Assembly (NCBI RefSeq): GCF_029227915.1
Contig: NC_079883.1
Span: 13,392,001 to 13,456,000, forward strand
Source of the DNA: Hydractinia symbiolongicarpus
Lineage: Eukaryota; Cnidaria; Hydrozoa; Anthoathecata; Hydractiniidae
Direction of reading: 5' to 3'
DNA: 64,000 nucleotides
The notes beneath the pieces are model-generated. The model worked only from the letters and a program-made list of their open reading frames with translations, was not told the origin of the DNA and did no database searches. The translations under genes were made by a program, and so were the position numbers. This document shows, piece after piece, positions 25,040 to 37,200 of the stretch (within the stretch, counting starts at the first letter, position 1; the number at the start of each line of letters is the position of its first letter).

Positions 25040-28000
25040 CTAACCGTTCGATGATTGGTTATCTGTACAGTCAATTGATTTCTCATGTTCTAAATTTGAA
25101 AGACTGTCTGAGCGCGTCGATGCAGGCTGTCCGATATTAAGCTGACTTGTGTCCGAAATGTCACTTGTTATTGAAGAAACGCTAAGTAAATCAGTCGTAC
25201 TGGGACCACCACGAAACTCACGACTAGTTGATACCGAACCTAAAATGTAAAATAGCCAAAAATTTAACGAGTAAGCCTGGCAAGATTGAATGTGAGAACA
25301 AGTAAAAATAATGTATCCAGTAGTACAGCAGGTTTCCAGCATTTTCCATATTTTCCTTCGAAACAAAATATCGCTGTTCAAAGGGGTGGGTTTAGGTTTC
25401 CATAGCAGAAGAAATTGAATATTCCGTATAAAATAATTCCAGAGCAACATCGCTATGGAAATTCTACGGCGAAACGGTATAACCTTTTCGGGTTGTGGTT
25501 TTTTCCTTAGGGTCTTATTTCAAATGAACACTAAAAGAAGCCACTGTTTATCAATCTTGTAAGACTAGAATTATTGACAAAACACAAGCAGCATTGCTTC
25601 CTACTTTTTTGTCGCCGGATCCGACCATATTGGCCGATTAGACTAAAATCAGTAAGTTATAATTACTCTAAATGAGTTGTGGAGATAGGTAACGCGCTTG
25701 GAACCAAATGTATTTCCAAATGCCATGACAATTTTTTGTCAGCTGTTTTAATAAAATCAAAGTAATTTGAGAAAAAACCAAGCTAATTAAAACAGCGGGT
25801 AGAAGTTAAAACATAAAAATTCATGGTAATTATTCTAATCAAAATACATTTTCTGTAGTTGGTTCCTCATTGATGACTCACAAATCAAAAGGTAGACGTT
25901 AAATGTCAATTTAACGATTAGATTTAACTTCATCCCTCAAGACCTTTATATCAAAAAATGCATCATTTAAGTATCGTCAACCCCTGAAATCACAAGCACT
26001 GGAAGGTACACTCCTGCGAAACGTGTAGGCGACACTCTCATCCCCAGAGCTCTTTGAGATAATCCTCAAAGGTAGTTATTACTTTTGAGGTTTTATCTAA
26101 AAGAGCCCTGGGGACGAGAATGTGGTGTAATGTGGTGTAGGCGAATAATTAATCACAATGCTTTTTATTCTTAAAAAAAATAATTGATGTTCCACGGTAT
26201 GAAACATTTAAATCGCCAAAGGATTTATCCCCTTCATCCGTAACGTCATATTACCGTTTAGCTGGCGAAGACTTTTCGACGTTTGAACAACTCCTTACAA
26301 CTTCCAAATGTTCGATTCCCATCATATTATCGTCCCTAGGCCTGAAGGAAGCTTTTATTGGGAGAATATTCAGATAAGAACTTTTATTACAAAATCAGAA
26401 AGGAAAGGAAGCTATTTGGATAAGCGATAATCGTACTCGAAATATTTTGCCTTATGTGCCAAAAGACGCCCTAAGAAATTATTAACACCCTCAGGAAATT
26501 ATAAACGCCACTTAGAGAACGGCTGACTCACGGTTACACGTGCTAATTCCCAGCATTTCATTTAACGTCATCATTTCATCTTCTTTTTCTTTTTCGTTGG
26601 ACGATGGATAATCGATCTCCTCCCAGTCTGTCAGATCAACACAATCATTAAATGCAGCACCTCCATCGGGAGTCAACCATTCTTTTGGTATGCATGCTGC
26701 TAAGAAAGGGAAGCGAGTTCCAATTGCAGCCAGTCGATTTACCCAACCTGGTACGTCTTTGCCGCAAACTAACTGCACGCAAAATACAACACTAGGATTA
26801 ATAACAACGCTTTTGAAAAGTAGGAATACATTTGAAATGCAAAATATGTAACTTCATAACACATGTTTTTTTACAAGGCTTCGACTTTGGCATTCTAAAT
26901 GTCGCGGATGAGAAGGAACATTTTTAATTTCGTAGAAATTCAATTTTGCGAATGACAAAGTAAATTTCACGGAAAATAATTTTTTTTTTAAATTTACGTT
27001 ATTAAAATTAAGTCGTGATTGTGTACACAAATTTGATGCACTTGCAGAAACGTGTTTAATTTTTTGAGATTCCTTTTATTTTCATTTAAGGGGAGAAAGG
27101 TGAGGTTCAAAGGTAATTTTGGGCCTAGTAACGCCTTAACAACCATTACTTATAAAAAATATGTATACACAATCTGAGCTTTTATGTTTTGTGTAAAACA
27201 ACCACGAACAACAGATTGCATTCAGCCTTAAAATGCATGCTCATAATATCGTTGTCGTATTTATTATCAAAAGACAGTGACAATGCGGAGCCAAAATAAT
27301 AATAGTTAATGTTGCAAAAAAAAAATGTTCATCAACCAGTTTACACATTTCTGTAGTGACGTAAATAAATAGAAAGATTTTACTTACCTTACTAAACTCG
27401 CTGGTAAAGTGATTGCAATTTCTAAAGAAAGAGGTCAAGCGTTAATAGTCTGAAAATCAAGTATTACTTTAAAATATTCCAAGTTATTCTTTATTAATAA
27501 AAAGACTTCTTATTTTTGGTTAGGTAAAGCATGGTAATTGAATATAAACACCTTTACTGAGCATTTTTTCTTTACTTTTTTTATACCACACTGCATACAC
27601 TGCAAGTTTTTGATGGTGTATTATTTACTGATGTCAGTCCACGAACGTTTTTTTTTATTTTGCAACACTCATTCTACTCTTTTGGTTTGTTATTCACATG
27701 CCTTATAACAGGGCAGCAGTGTGGTGTTTCTGCTGGTACTTTAGGTGCTTTAAAAAAGCTTAATATTTCTGAGAAAGGGGAAAATGACTTTGAAAGAGGG
27801 GTCCAAGAGGGTTTCTACACAAGAAAAGGTGTGGAGTCGATACTGTGATCATTAAAACATCAAAGACGGGTTTAAAAAGTGTTACAATAAATACAATAAA
27901 TTGACACCTACTTTTTTATTAGATGATATGACGAGCCCAAATATGTTTTTCCCAACATCTCAACCAAGTTGTCAATGTCACTTTCAGTAAAGTCTGTATG

Positions 28001-29260
28001 TCCAAGTTTTACAGTTTCTCTAAAAGACAAAAAAACACATCTATTATATAATCAAATCTATACAAAAAAGTTCAATAGGGTAATATTTACATAATAACAG
28101 TTTCACTTTGACCAAAGTGAATTTTATCTGCTCAATTAACATTGAATAGTATTTGAAAATGACAACCTGCACAAATTATATGTAGAATTAGTATATGCTC
28201 AGTCTTTATGTACTATAGAATTTCATCTTACTTTGTGTGATATAACAAATACATAATACAAATAGATACAAAAAAATTTAACCCTAGCTTAAGATTTTAC
28301 TTAACTCTTATCGCTGTGAAACTTATATTTAAACACCACCTAAGAACAAATCTGTAGTATTGTAACATTTAAAAGCCAAAGAAATGGTTTCAATATGGTG
28401 GAACAAACTATGAACATGCAGACGGCAACAGAAAAGGACATACTTGAAGGAAAAACCTTCACCAAGTTCTACAAGATCTTTTGGTTCCATATCGAATATC
28501 CCTGTAAATTCAAATGGGTGTCCACCAAAAGCATACTCTAAAACAATACAAAAAAAAACAATAAAAAAAGCTATTCCTATCATTTTTTTTACATTCTGCT
28601 ACAGTAAATCTAGGTTATTCAAGCAGTTATATACTTATACAGTACATAATCAAAACTAAAGCTTTTCTTTGTTACAACCATGTTCAAAAAATTATTAGAA
28701 TAACTGCTTAATTTCGAAGATCGTATACACAAGCAATGCTTTATTACGTTTCCATATTATGCCAACACGCTTTGAACTTGTGAATGTTCGCAACATCAGC
28801 ATGGCTAATAATTTTATCTATTCCCTGCGCAATTAGGAGTCTCCTCACTAATTTTACCACAATGCATGCATTGCAGAAACTGTAACTAGCAAATTTTCAA
28901 CACTCCCAACCTGCCCTACACATCTGCCATAGCAGAACTTTTGCAGCCTTTCGGTTGTGGAAAATTTGGCAGGTAATGCTGTTTTGCCAATTTGAAAAAT
29001 TTTCAAAAAATTTATTAATAGAATTGTAGCTATATTAGCAAATAATTATAAATTAATGTTTGAAAATCAAACCTTTTCCGTAAATCTCAATTCCTGAATG
29101 GTACACCCCAAGACCAATTGGCGATGTGTATTCATTTAACCAATACTAAAAAAAAATTTGAAGATATACATCCCTGATGCAAAATTGCGATAAAAATATT
29201 ATTTAAAAAAAGCTGACTAACCATATTATAGACATTTAGGAAGACTGGAGTTCGAGACAT
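25040..29260 (-). CDS. DESI2: DESI2-type PPPDE peptidase (deSUMOylating/deubiquitinating isopeptidase)
   Basis: Cysteine isopeptidase of the PPPDE fold. Minus-strand exons in order: 29260-29222, 29145-29073, 28537-28444, 28019-27912, 27421-27388, 26772-26532, 25239-25040, giving 262 aa; all phases fit. It starts [13 protein letters not shown], like DESI2 and PPPDE1. The catalytic His is H29 in [10 protein letters not shown] and the catalytic Cys is C107 in [33 protein letters not shown] and [10 protein letters not shown] are family blocks. The C-terminal ~120 residues are acidic, then Ser/Thr-rich ([20 protein letters not shown]). They make the protein longer than the ~194-aa human DESI2. Reading through the exon 6 donor would end the protein at ESAVL instead, a possible intron-retention form. 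Substrate is not deducible. Confidence 0.93.
26033..26122. mobile_element. Tiny palindromic element with 10-bp target duplication (DESI2 intron 6)
   Basis: Arms CTCTCATCCCCAGAGCTCTT and, inverted, AAGAGCCCTGGGGACGAGAA form a near-complete hairpin of about 90 bp. The direct repeat GTGTAGGCGA flanks it at 26023-26032 and 26135-26144, a 10-bp target-site duplication. It belongs to the CCTCGTCCCCAGG family. Confidence 0.75.
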
Positions 29261-29968
29261 CTCTTGAGCTTTTGGTTTAATTCTTATTAAAGCTTAAACA
29301 CATTACTACAAATGCAGTTTTAAAATAACTTACTATGCCTAAAATAAAGTAACAAATGCTTATGGAACAAATTCCTATAAGAAAAGGTTACCACATTGTC
29401 ATACCTAATAAATACTGAGAACAGTTACAAAAATGTAAAATTATTAGCAATGTTGTTAAAAACAGTAAATAGAAAATTAACATTTTGATCAATTTGTTTT
29501 TTTACATTAGGCTTTTAGGAATTTTCACATGTAAGTTGAGGTTTGCTAAATGGGGGAGAAATAGGGAAGGTGACAAGAAATGAAACACATATTTTTTTGA
29601 AAATTTTGACAATAGATTAACTTCTTTGTTTATATTTTCAGCGGGAGGACTTTTTCAGCTTTGGTATTTGCGTGGCATGAAAATAGGGGCGCTAGGTAAT
29701 GCAAAATTATTTTCAGGTTATTTGGACACACAAAGGTATTGGTTTAAATGAATTCAAATAAATCAGAAGGCATCAATCTACACTCAATAATAGTTTAAAC
29801 TCTTAAACGATGTTTCCACAAGAAGAGATCCACAGAAAAGACCTCTATTCACTAAATCCTAGCATCTCTTTTTGTACCAAGGGCAAGAACCAAAGAGCTT
29901 ATCGCAGAAAAGTAAATAAATAATGTCACAATGGAATACACTCAATCATAGTGCCGTGTTTTTCTTGC

Positions 29969-30038
29969 GCGCGCAGAAATGGAAGTAACTTTTTCGCTTA
30001 GTTTGTTTACATTTTTACCTCCATTTCTGCACGCGCAT
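29969..30038. repeat. GC-rich hairpin upstream of DESI2
   Basis: GCGCGCAGAAATGGAAGTAA and, inverted, TTACCTCCATTTCTGCACGCGC form a ~20-bp stem around a ~27-nt T-rich loop. It lies about 700 bp upstream of the DESI2 start codon. It could be a MITE relic or a structured promoter element; I cannot tell which. Confidence 0.55.
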
Positions 30039-31199
30039 TGGGCATTTCGTAATCACTTAGATGCGTGCACAAGTAAATATCGGGACTGTGATTCCATGTA
30101 TTCATCGTTTCTGCTTTAACTTGATGTATGTTCTTTTAAATATAGTACATGTCTAGTTACTACAGCTGCTTATAACTAAGAACAATTAAATGAGTAATGT
30201 TTAAAGTTATAGCTGTCATTTGTTATGAGATCAAAACCACTTGCATTGAAAATGTGATCAGCCTTATATAGACTTCAATTAAAAATAAAATTATGACTTT
30301 AAAAAGCAAATGAACCAAGTAAAGCATGAAAAAGTATATATTACATGACATATAACTAGCTAGCTATCTCAGGCAACAAAATACCAAAGTTTTCCTCAGG
30401 TCAGGTTTAGTGTGTTAAGGTATTTATTAGTTACACCAAAAAATGCGTAAGAAAGATCAAAATGAAATGATTTTGATCAAAATTGTTTTATTTTCTGGTG
30501 ATAATTATGTGGCACTTGTATTAAAGATTTTAAAAGCATCCAATCTTTTATGACATGTGACTTAGGCAAAAACACAGCCTTTTGATGGAAATATACTGCT
30601 CACAGAGTTTTCTCTTCAATCAGCCTAGCTACCTAAATACTGATCCAATTCCACTGTATATGGACTTATACACACAATCCATTACAATAACTTTATAATT
30701 AGTCTGTGAAAAATAGCTAACCTAAAAAAACACAAAGTAAAAGTTGAGAAAGCACAGCAAATATGACAGCAAAAGGAAAAAAAAAAGATTCTGTTTTTTT
30801 TTATTTGCATCGGTTCGGTGATCGGTTCGTTTTGTTGTTTTTTCTTCTTGTAAAAAATACACGATTGTGTGGCGAGTAAAAAGTTAAAATTACGCCATCT
30901 ACGTTCTTTTTCGAGTAAGTTTTGAATGTTTTGTCACGTGACGCGATTTTAAACCGTTGGCGGTAAAAGACTCAACAGAGCGGTTGTGGCTGTTTTGGTT
31001 GTTGCGTGTATGTTCTATGCCATAAACCAGATATTTTTTTTGTCGTGTGTTTGTTATTTTAAAACGCAAAATTTTTACATATTCTATGACTGTATGATGA
31101 CTGAGCTGCTAGCCTAGCTGGATGTTTTTTTCTTCATTTTTGGTAAAATATCGAGTGTAGCTACCCTGCCTATTATTTTTATTCGGGAGAGGAGGGGCC

Positions 31200-31530
31200 A
31201 TCTTAGATAGATGTGCATATTTTACATGTTAGCCTCACAAATCTATAATCTGTCTATAATTTCCAGCAGGGGCCATGGCTTTGATAGGGAGTCCTAGAGT
31301 ATTTAATGCTCTTTTTAAGCTATGTAAACTTCATTAGGGTCAGCACTCTGCAAGACAACTCCCTGCAACAGTCCACAAAGAGCGCCATCTCCCTAGTTTT
31401 CCTCACATAGTTTGGGTTAACCCGGGGCTATGGTAATATTCAATTGCCCATATTGAATTGCTGCCAAGGGGAATTGAACCCTGGTCTCCTGCACAAAATT
31501 TTAACCACTAAATTACTAGATGGGGAATCC
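31200..31530 (-). mobile_element. tRNA-derived SINE, copy 1
   Basis: On the minus strand a tRNA-like head has a perfect B-box (GGTTCAATTCC) and an A-box-like TAATTTAGTGG. The body shares GTTGCAGGGAGTTGTCT, GCATTAAATACTCTAGGACT and ATTTGTGAGGCTA with the plus-strand copy at 48552-48800, in the same order. Body similarity outside the head shows one SINE family, not two unrelated tRNA relics. Confidence 0.8.
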
Positions 31531-33174
31531 TTGACTATTTGCAAATTAGGCAATGAATGATAGTCTAATTAGTCTATGATAGGTCATTTAGACGATTAAT
31601 ATATATCTCCTAATTAGGCTACCAACCTGGTTTTTGCTGCCTATCAATGTTTCGTTGCATAGTCGCAGCAATTACCTACAAACCTACTTTTCAATGACCC
31701 CAATATATTTTTCTTTATTTTGCACTGTCTTAGCGTTAGGGACCTTGGTTCTTTCGCTGGATCACAAAAATGTCTGAACTAACAGCATTTTTTTGTCTAC
31801 ATGCACCTGCACAATCAAATCTGGCCAAAAAGCTGCTTTATGGAAATCCACCTTAAGTTTATTTTGAGTTACGAATGCATGTGCTGTGCTACAGCCCCTT
31901 TGTTCTCTGGCCACAGTTACGTCTGGAAGAGGGCTAAATTTTATGCAGGATATTTTCAACATGGAAGTGCATAGCCTAAAGAGTGTATCCAACTGACTGA
32001 TAATTTTTAGTCTTGCATGATTAAATTACACAATTCATTCATTCATGGGAACAAATTATAAAGAATTTATTATAATTTTTTTTATGGTATGGATAATGTA
32101 GATTTATTTACGAAAATTACACAATACAATGCGTAAATTAAAATGACATAAGAATCAAATAAACTCTAAAAAATATGTTGCGACTAGATCTGGTTGTTAA
32201 GGTAATTGTGAGAGAAGATAATAAATCTCCTAAACAGAAGATGATCTCATATCTGTAGTCCATGAAAAATCTCCTAACTAATACCTTAAGTGGATAAAAT
32301 TTGGCGAGTATTAATTTGGCAAATGACCACAATGGAATATTTGGTGGGGATTTAATTTTGCGAATGATAAGTTTCGAAAAAATTGGCGAAGATTATATTT
32401 AGCGAATACAAAAAATGTTTATTTGGCAGGGATAAATTTTTATGTTTTTAAATGTTTTATAACAAATAAGAATAAACGTATATATAAAAAAAAGATTTGT
32501 TAGAGAGTTAAAAAAAAATATAATTATACGTCTATCGCGGATCGAGAATACTGTCGCAATACGCGAAGCGGGATGTTAAACAACCTTTTTTTAGTACTGT
32601 ATATTACAATAAAGAGTAGCGCCTTAAGCCTAAAAAAGCTACATTTATGGAAATACAGCCAACTACAGCAATTACATAAAATTAGTATGGAATTTTGATT
32701 GCTAGAATAGGAAAGTTTGATGGCATTTTACCTTAATCAAATCACCAATGCCACAAAAAATTTCACTATCTGACCTATTACAAATAATTTGCTTCCTGCC
32801 TTATTCAAACAAAAATGTTGTATCCAATTGAAATCTCAAACATTTGTTGTTTTTTTAATATCTAGTATATTACCTTTTGTTCTTGGCAAAACCTGTTATA
32901 TTATTTTAAAATTGGTTAAATAATCCCGAAAAATTTATGTTTTTGTTTATGTTTAGACTGCAAATAAAGTATAATTTCTGGATAAATACATTTTAAATGG
33001 CAGAATTAATGCAAGCTGTAACGGTAAATTCTTTTGTGTTTTTAAATATAGTACCAATGTGTGGTGCTGCATAATCTTGAAAGAAATGTTCAATCCATAA
33101 TTAAAGCCAAGACTCTAGTTAAAAAGGGTAGAAGCTAATGTCTTAATCTAAACCTGCCTTTAAAGTTTGTATAG

Positions 33175-33732
33175 ATGAGTGGGGAGGTTTCAACTTATAA
33201 ACCCAAAAAACACATGGAATTGCTTGATTCTAAGTCTCAAAATATTACATTTTGCTTAGAAAACAGGGATAATTTTATTGCTATTTTAAAAACCTTAAGT
33301 AGAATTGTGTCCGCAAAAAGTTTTTATAAACACAAAAAATTTGAAAACATACTGAAATGTCATAATGAATTAAATCTTTAGTTTAATTAAAGGTCATTAA
33401 GAAGGAATATAAAAAAGAATTGGCATATGAGACACTTGTTCATTTTTTTTTTTTTTTTTTAGTTATTTAGCTCTTCAGATGGATCGACTTACAATGCAAT
33501 TACTGGTTTAGAAATATGTAAACACTGCGGGAAAAGGGTATATATATTTTTACATTTTTTAGAGTTTTAAATCAAGGCTTACTTTTTAAGTCATTCTTTC
33601 TTATCTTTTGTTTTTTAGACACTTGTTTGTCCTCATAAATTTCCAAAGGACTTGATCATAGAACTTCCAAGAGACAGCTCACACCTTAAAATTGTTCGAG
33701 TTGAGCCTGACATGCGAATTACGATGACGTAA
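33175..33732 (+). CDS. Unidentified small protein with CxxC...CxH motif
   Basis: Not recognised. Suggested exons 33175-33298, 33479-33537 and 33619-33732 join in phase (~98 aa): MSGEVSTYKPKKHMELLDSK, a hydrophobic stretch, then LEICKHCGKRTLVCPHKF with C-x2-C-x5-C-x-H spacing that could bind zinc, and IIELPRDSSHLKIVRVEPDM. The frame ends at TAA 33730-33732. That stop overlaps a perfect donor (AC|GTAAGT at 33729). Splicing from there to the acceptor at 34203 would continue in frame into PRC1. The last two exons are the best supported; the first exon's donor (AA|GTAGAA) is weak, and the third exon may start elsewhere. Alternatives are an independent gene lying ~490 bp upstream of PRC1, or alternative 5' exons of PRC1. 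Confidence 0.5.
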
Positions 33733-34222
33733 GTTTATTTTGACATAAAAATTTTTGAAAAAGTTGCAAGACCTCAGTTAAGCAGTCTTTTAACAGAAAT
33801 TTAAAAAATGAGAGTTTTTATATCTACATGAATACAAAGATTGTTTCATTCTCTGCCTCTTTTTGGATACTGGAATAAATATAAAAATTTTGCACGTCCA
33901 CGCTAAGCCTATTTGATACTTAAAGGGGGTCTTAAAGCACATGTGGCAAATTTTCATACCTTCCTAAATACCACCTGTTTATGACAACACAAATTATATA
34001 CATCCACGAGTTACATACACCATGCTTACAAAGGTTAAAATAGGGTATATATGATATTTTGCAGGACAGAGAATAGAGCTGACTTTATGCTTCTTTTTCA
34101 GTATTAAATATCTTCACAAATTAGCACAATTAGACTGTTCTATGGCATTTAACAGACTTTATAATAACTTTATAATAAAATTAAAATGATATGATTTCGC
34201 TAGCTCTGAACGCAATGCCAGG

Positions 34223-37200
34223 ATGACAAAAGTAAATGACAACATAAAGTTCAGTGTGTTGGAATCGATCACTGCGCTGGAAGATATATGGCAAGAAATT
34301 GGAATAAAAGAGGAACAAAAAGAGCAGCGTAATAATACTGTTATTGAGCATGTTCAAGGTGAAATTCTTGCATATCCTTACAAAAGTGGTTTAGGTCACC
34401 CCACAGAGTATTATTGTATTAAAATTGGAAACATTGTCCATGTCCATGGGTTGATTGGTTGAAAATTGTATAATGACTGTTCAATCATTCATGTCAGTTG
34501 ATTACACAAGACTGTACTTAGCTTTGGTTGAGAAAAGGGGATTAATTTATTATTTACTTTTTTTTCTTGGGATGGGATTTATTAATATCCTATAATATAC
34601 AACGTATGTTGGATTGCATAGGGAAATCACTTTAATTATTAAGGATTTTATATCCCAGCCAGAAGGAGATTGAATTTTTTTGCTTGTGAGAAAGGTGAAG
34701 GGATGCTGCCTATCAGAAACGGCTCCACTCTGCTTTACCAAAAGAGTGGAAGACACTGTGGCTGAGACCACACAAAAATGTTAACTATATATGTTGTAAT
34801 AGCTTTTTTTTCTCCTTTAGATTTACTAAAGGAAATGCTTGCAGAAGAGGATGAGTTAAAGCAAAAAATGTACTTGAAAACAGAAGAATATAAAAGAGAG
34901 TTATCTGAACTTTGCAATGATCTTGGGTTGCCTCTTAAACAGGTAAATAATATGTAGTTTACTATTGAAATATAACAAAGAATGGTATACGTAAATACGG
35001 TTGCAAAGATTTAATGTATATTCTGGAGATTTTGAGTTCAACAAGAAATTACCATTGACAATAGCTTCTCCTGGGGACGTGCTAAGAAAATCAATTCAAA
35101 TTCTGCAAGATTACTGTGAGCTTATGTGCGATCCATTTAAAACTGGTAAATAGAACACAACATAAACAATCTGTGGTGAGGATGCCTTGTTTTTAGATAC
35201 CGTCCAACTTATCATTACTGCAGCTGGAAGGAAAACTTCGTAATGATGTTGATACATTAAATAAGGTAGGAAACATAGATACTTGGGAAAAGGTGGCAAC
35301 TTATCGTGTTTAGGTGGAAGATTTATCATTAATTAAATTTTCTCTGTTTAGGAAAAACACGATCGTTTGAAGTCTTTAAAAAGACTCAGAAATGATGAGC
35401 AAGAGTTGTGCGATCGCCTTGTCATGCCTCAACACGAATTCAATTTTGTTGGCTGCCCCACACTTGAGCAACTGAGAGAACTTGAGCAAAATGTCAAATT
35501 TCTGAAAGTAGAAAAGGTAAGGTTTAGTTAATGAATTTATGTTATGACTGGTTTGCATGGAAATAAGTAGATTTGGCAGTACTTCTATTGGAAAATAAAT
35601 TAATCTCAGACTGAATACTATTAATCTGGAATAAAATATTTCCACTATAAGTACTGTTATGTATACAAAATTACTACATACTTTACTGGAATAAAGGGGT
35701 TAACTGTCATTGGTGAATGTTGCAGCCTTTCTAATTATTGTCAACAGAGCAGCAGGCAAATAACATATTACATTGACAATGACACAAACAAATAATAACT
35801 GACTAGTCGATAAGGCCTGTGGAGAAATCCACTTGGGCAGGAAGACAATGTAAAAATTGGTTATTTTAGACCTTTTGCTGATGTCAGCAGTGCATATACA
35901 AAATAAAAATTGGTGAAATTTAGTCATTTGTTGTCTGTAATGTGTAGAGGTTGAAACGCTGATCAAAATAATGTATAGTATCGTATGTTTTTGACAATCG
36001 CCTAAGGAGATATAAGGGTGTAAAAATTTTGGTGACATCAGCAAAGTCCCTATCAAAAGTTCCAAAAAAAATTTCTTCACAAATTCTTACACCCGTTGCA
36101 TTCATCGTATAGATCTTGAAATGCTGATCAAGAGAATGTATAGGAACACGACCTTTTGACAAACGGTTGCAGAGAAATTGGGGTTTGTAGGTTTTGTGAT
36201 GACGTCATCAACCCGTCCATTCCAAAACGGATTCGGGGTCCCAGGTTTGGGAAACTTACCCAAATTGGTCCCAGGTGGTCCCTAGTTACCCACGCAGTGA
36301 AAAATCATTGACGTCAGCACATCGTTTCCAAGTTATTTGGCCTCAAAATTTTAAGTGCACTGTAACGGCTTTATTAATTTAATATAGGATATTGACGTTA
36401 AAGTAGTGTTATTGACGTCGCACCATAACGTCAGAAAATTTAGCATTATAGACATGCATTTTTCGGTTACTTCAAAGAAAATTTCGGTAAGATCAAAGGA
36501 AAATGAACATATCCACTTTGCCTGTTACAGACACACAGAACTGGCGTATTGTTATATAGACTAGTCGATAAGGCCCGTGGAGAAATCCACTTAGGCAGAT
36601 GGGCAATGGAAAAGTAGGTTGTTTTAGATGTTTTGCTGAAGTCAGCAGTGAAGATCCCAAAAAATTTAGAGAGATTTATTTTATTCTTTTATTGTAATGT
36701 GTAGAGGTTGAAACGCTGATTAAAATAATGTATAGGATGATATGTTTTCAAGGAACGCAAAAGCGTATATAAGAGTTTAAAAATTGTGCTGACGTCAGCA
36801 AAGGCCCCTGAAAACACAAAACATTTTTTTTAAAAATTTATATACCTGTTGCCTTCATTGTATAGATCTTGAATTTTATAGGCATGTTTTTTAGAATTTG
36901 TTAAAGAAAATTGTAAAGAATATAATCCACTTTGCAAAAGTCACAGACAGAACTGGCGTATTATTATATAGATGTTATTACTTTTTATTTGATTGTTTAT
37001 AGGGAAGACGTTTGGAATTGTTCAAGAAATTACAAGCCTCAATTAAACAACTCTGGATGGAGTTAGATGTTGAACCAGTCATGGAAATGGAACAAAGTCT
37101 GTGCAGAGAAGATGCTGATGATACGTTTGTTTTATCCCACCAAAATCTTGAGGACATGACAAGTTTACAGAAAAAGGTAGTCTTTCTTCTTTTTAATAAT

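Larger units (their letters stand above)
29261..33174. other. Intergenic region between DESI2 and the small CxxC gene
   Basis: Divergent-promoter space of about 3.9 kb. It holds a hairpin (29969-30038), a CACGTG palindrome GTCACGTGAC at 30933-30942 near a TTGGCGGT (E2F-like) motif at 30957-30964, a SINE (31200-31530), GCGAAT-rich repeat remnants (32290-32420) and a solitary Tc1-like tip (32580-32599). No coding exon was recognised. Confidence 0.55.

Noticed and set aside
32997-33126. Possible two-exon start MAELMQAVT + YQCVVLHNLERNVQSIIKAK
   Set aside because: The GT-AG gap between the two parts is only 28 nt, too short for an intron, and no in-phase junction with the following exons exists.
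35700-36162. Minus-strand reading frames with HTILYIILISVSTSTHYRQ
   Set aside because: The same peptide arises from three copies of the GATAAGGCC foldback repeat; it is repeat DNA, not a protein family.
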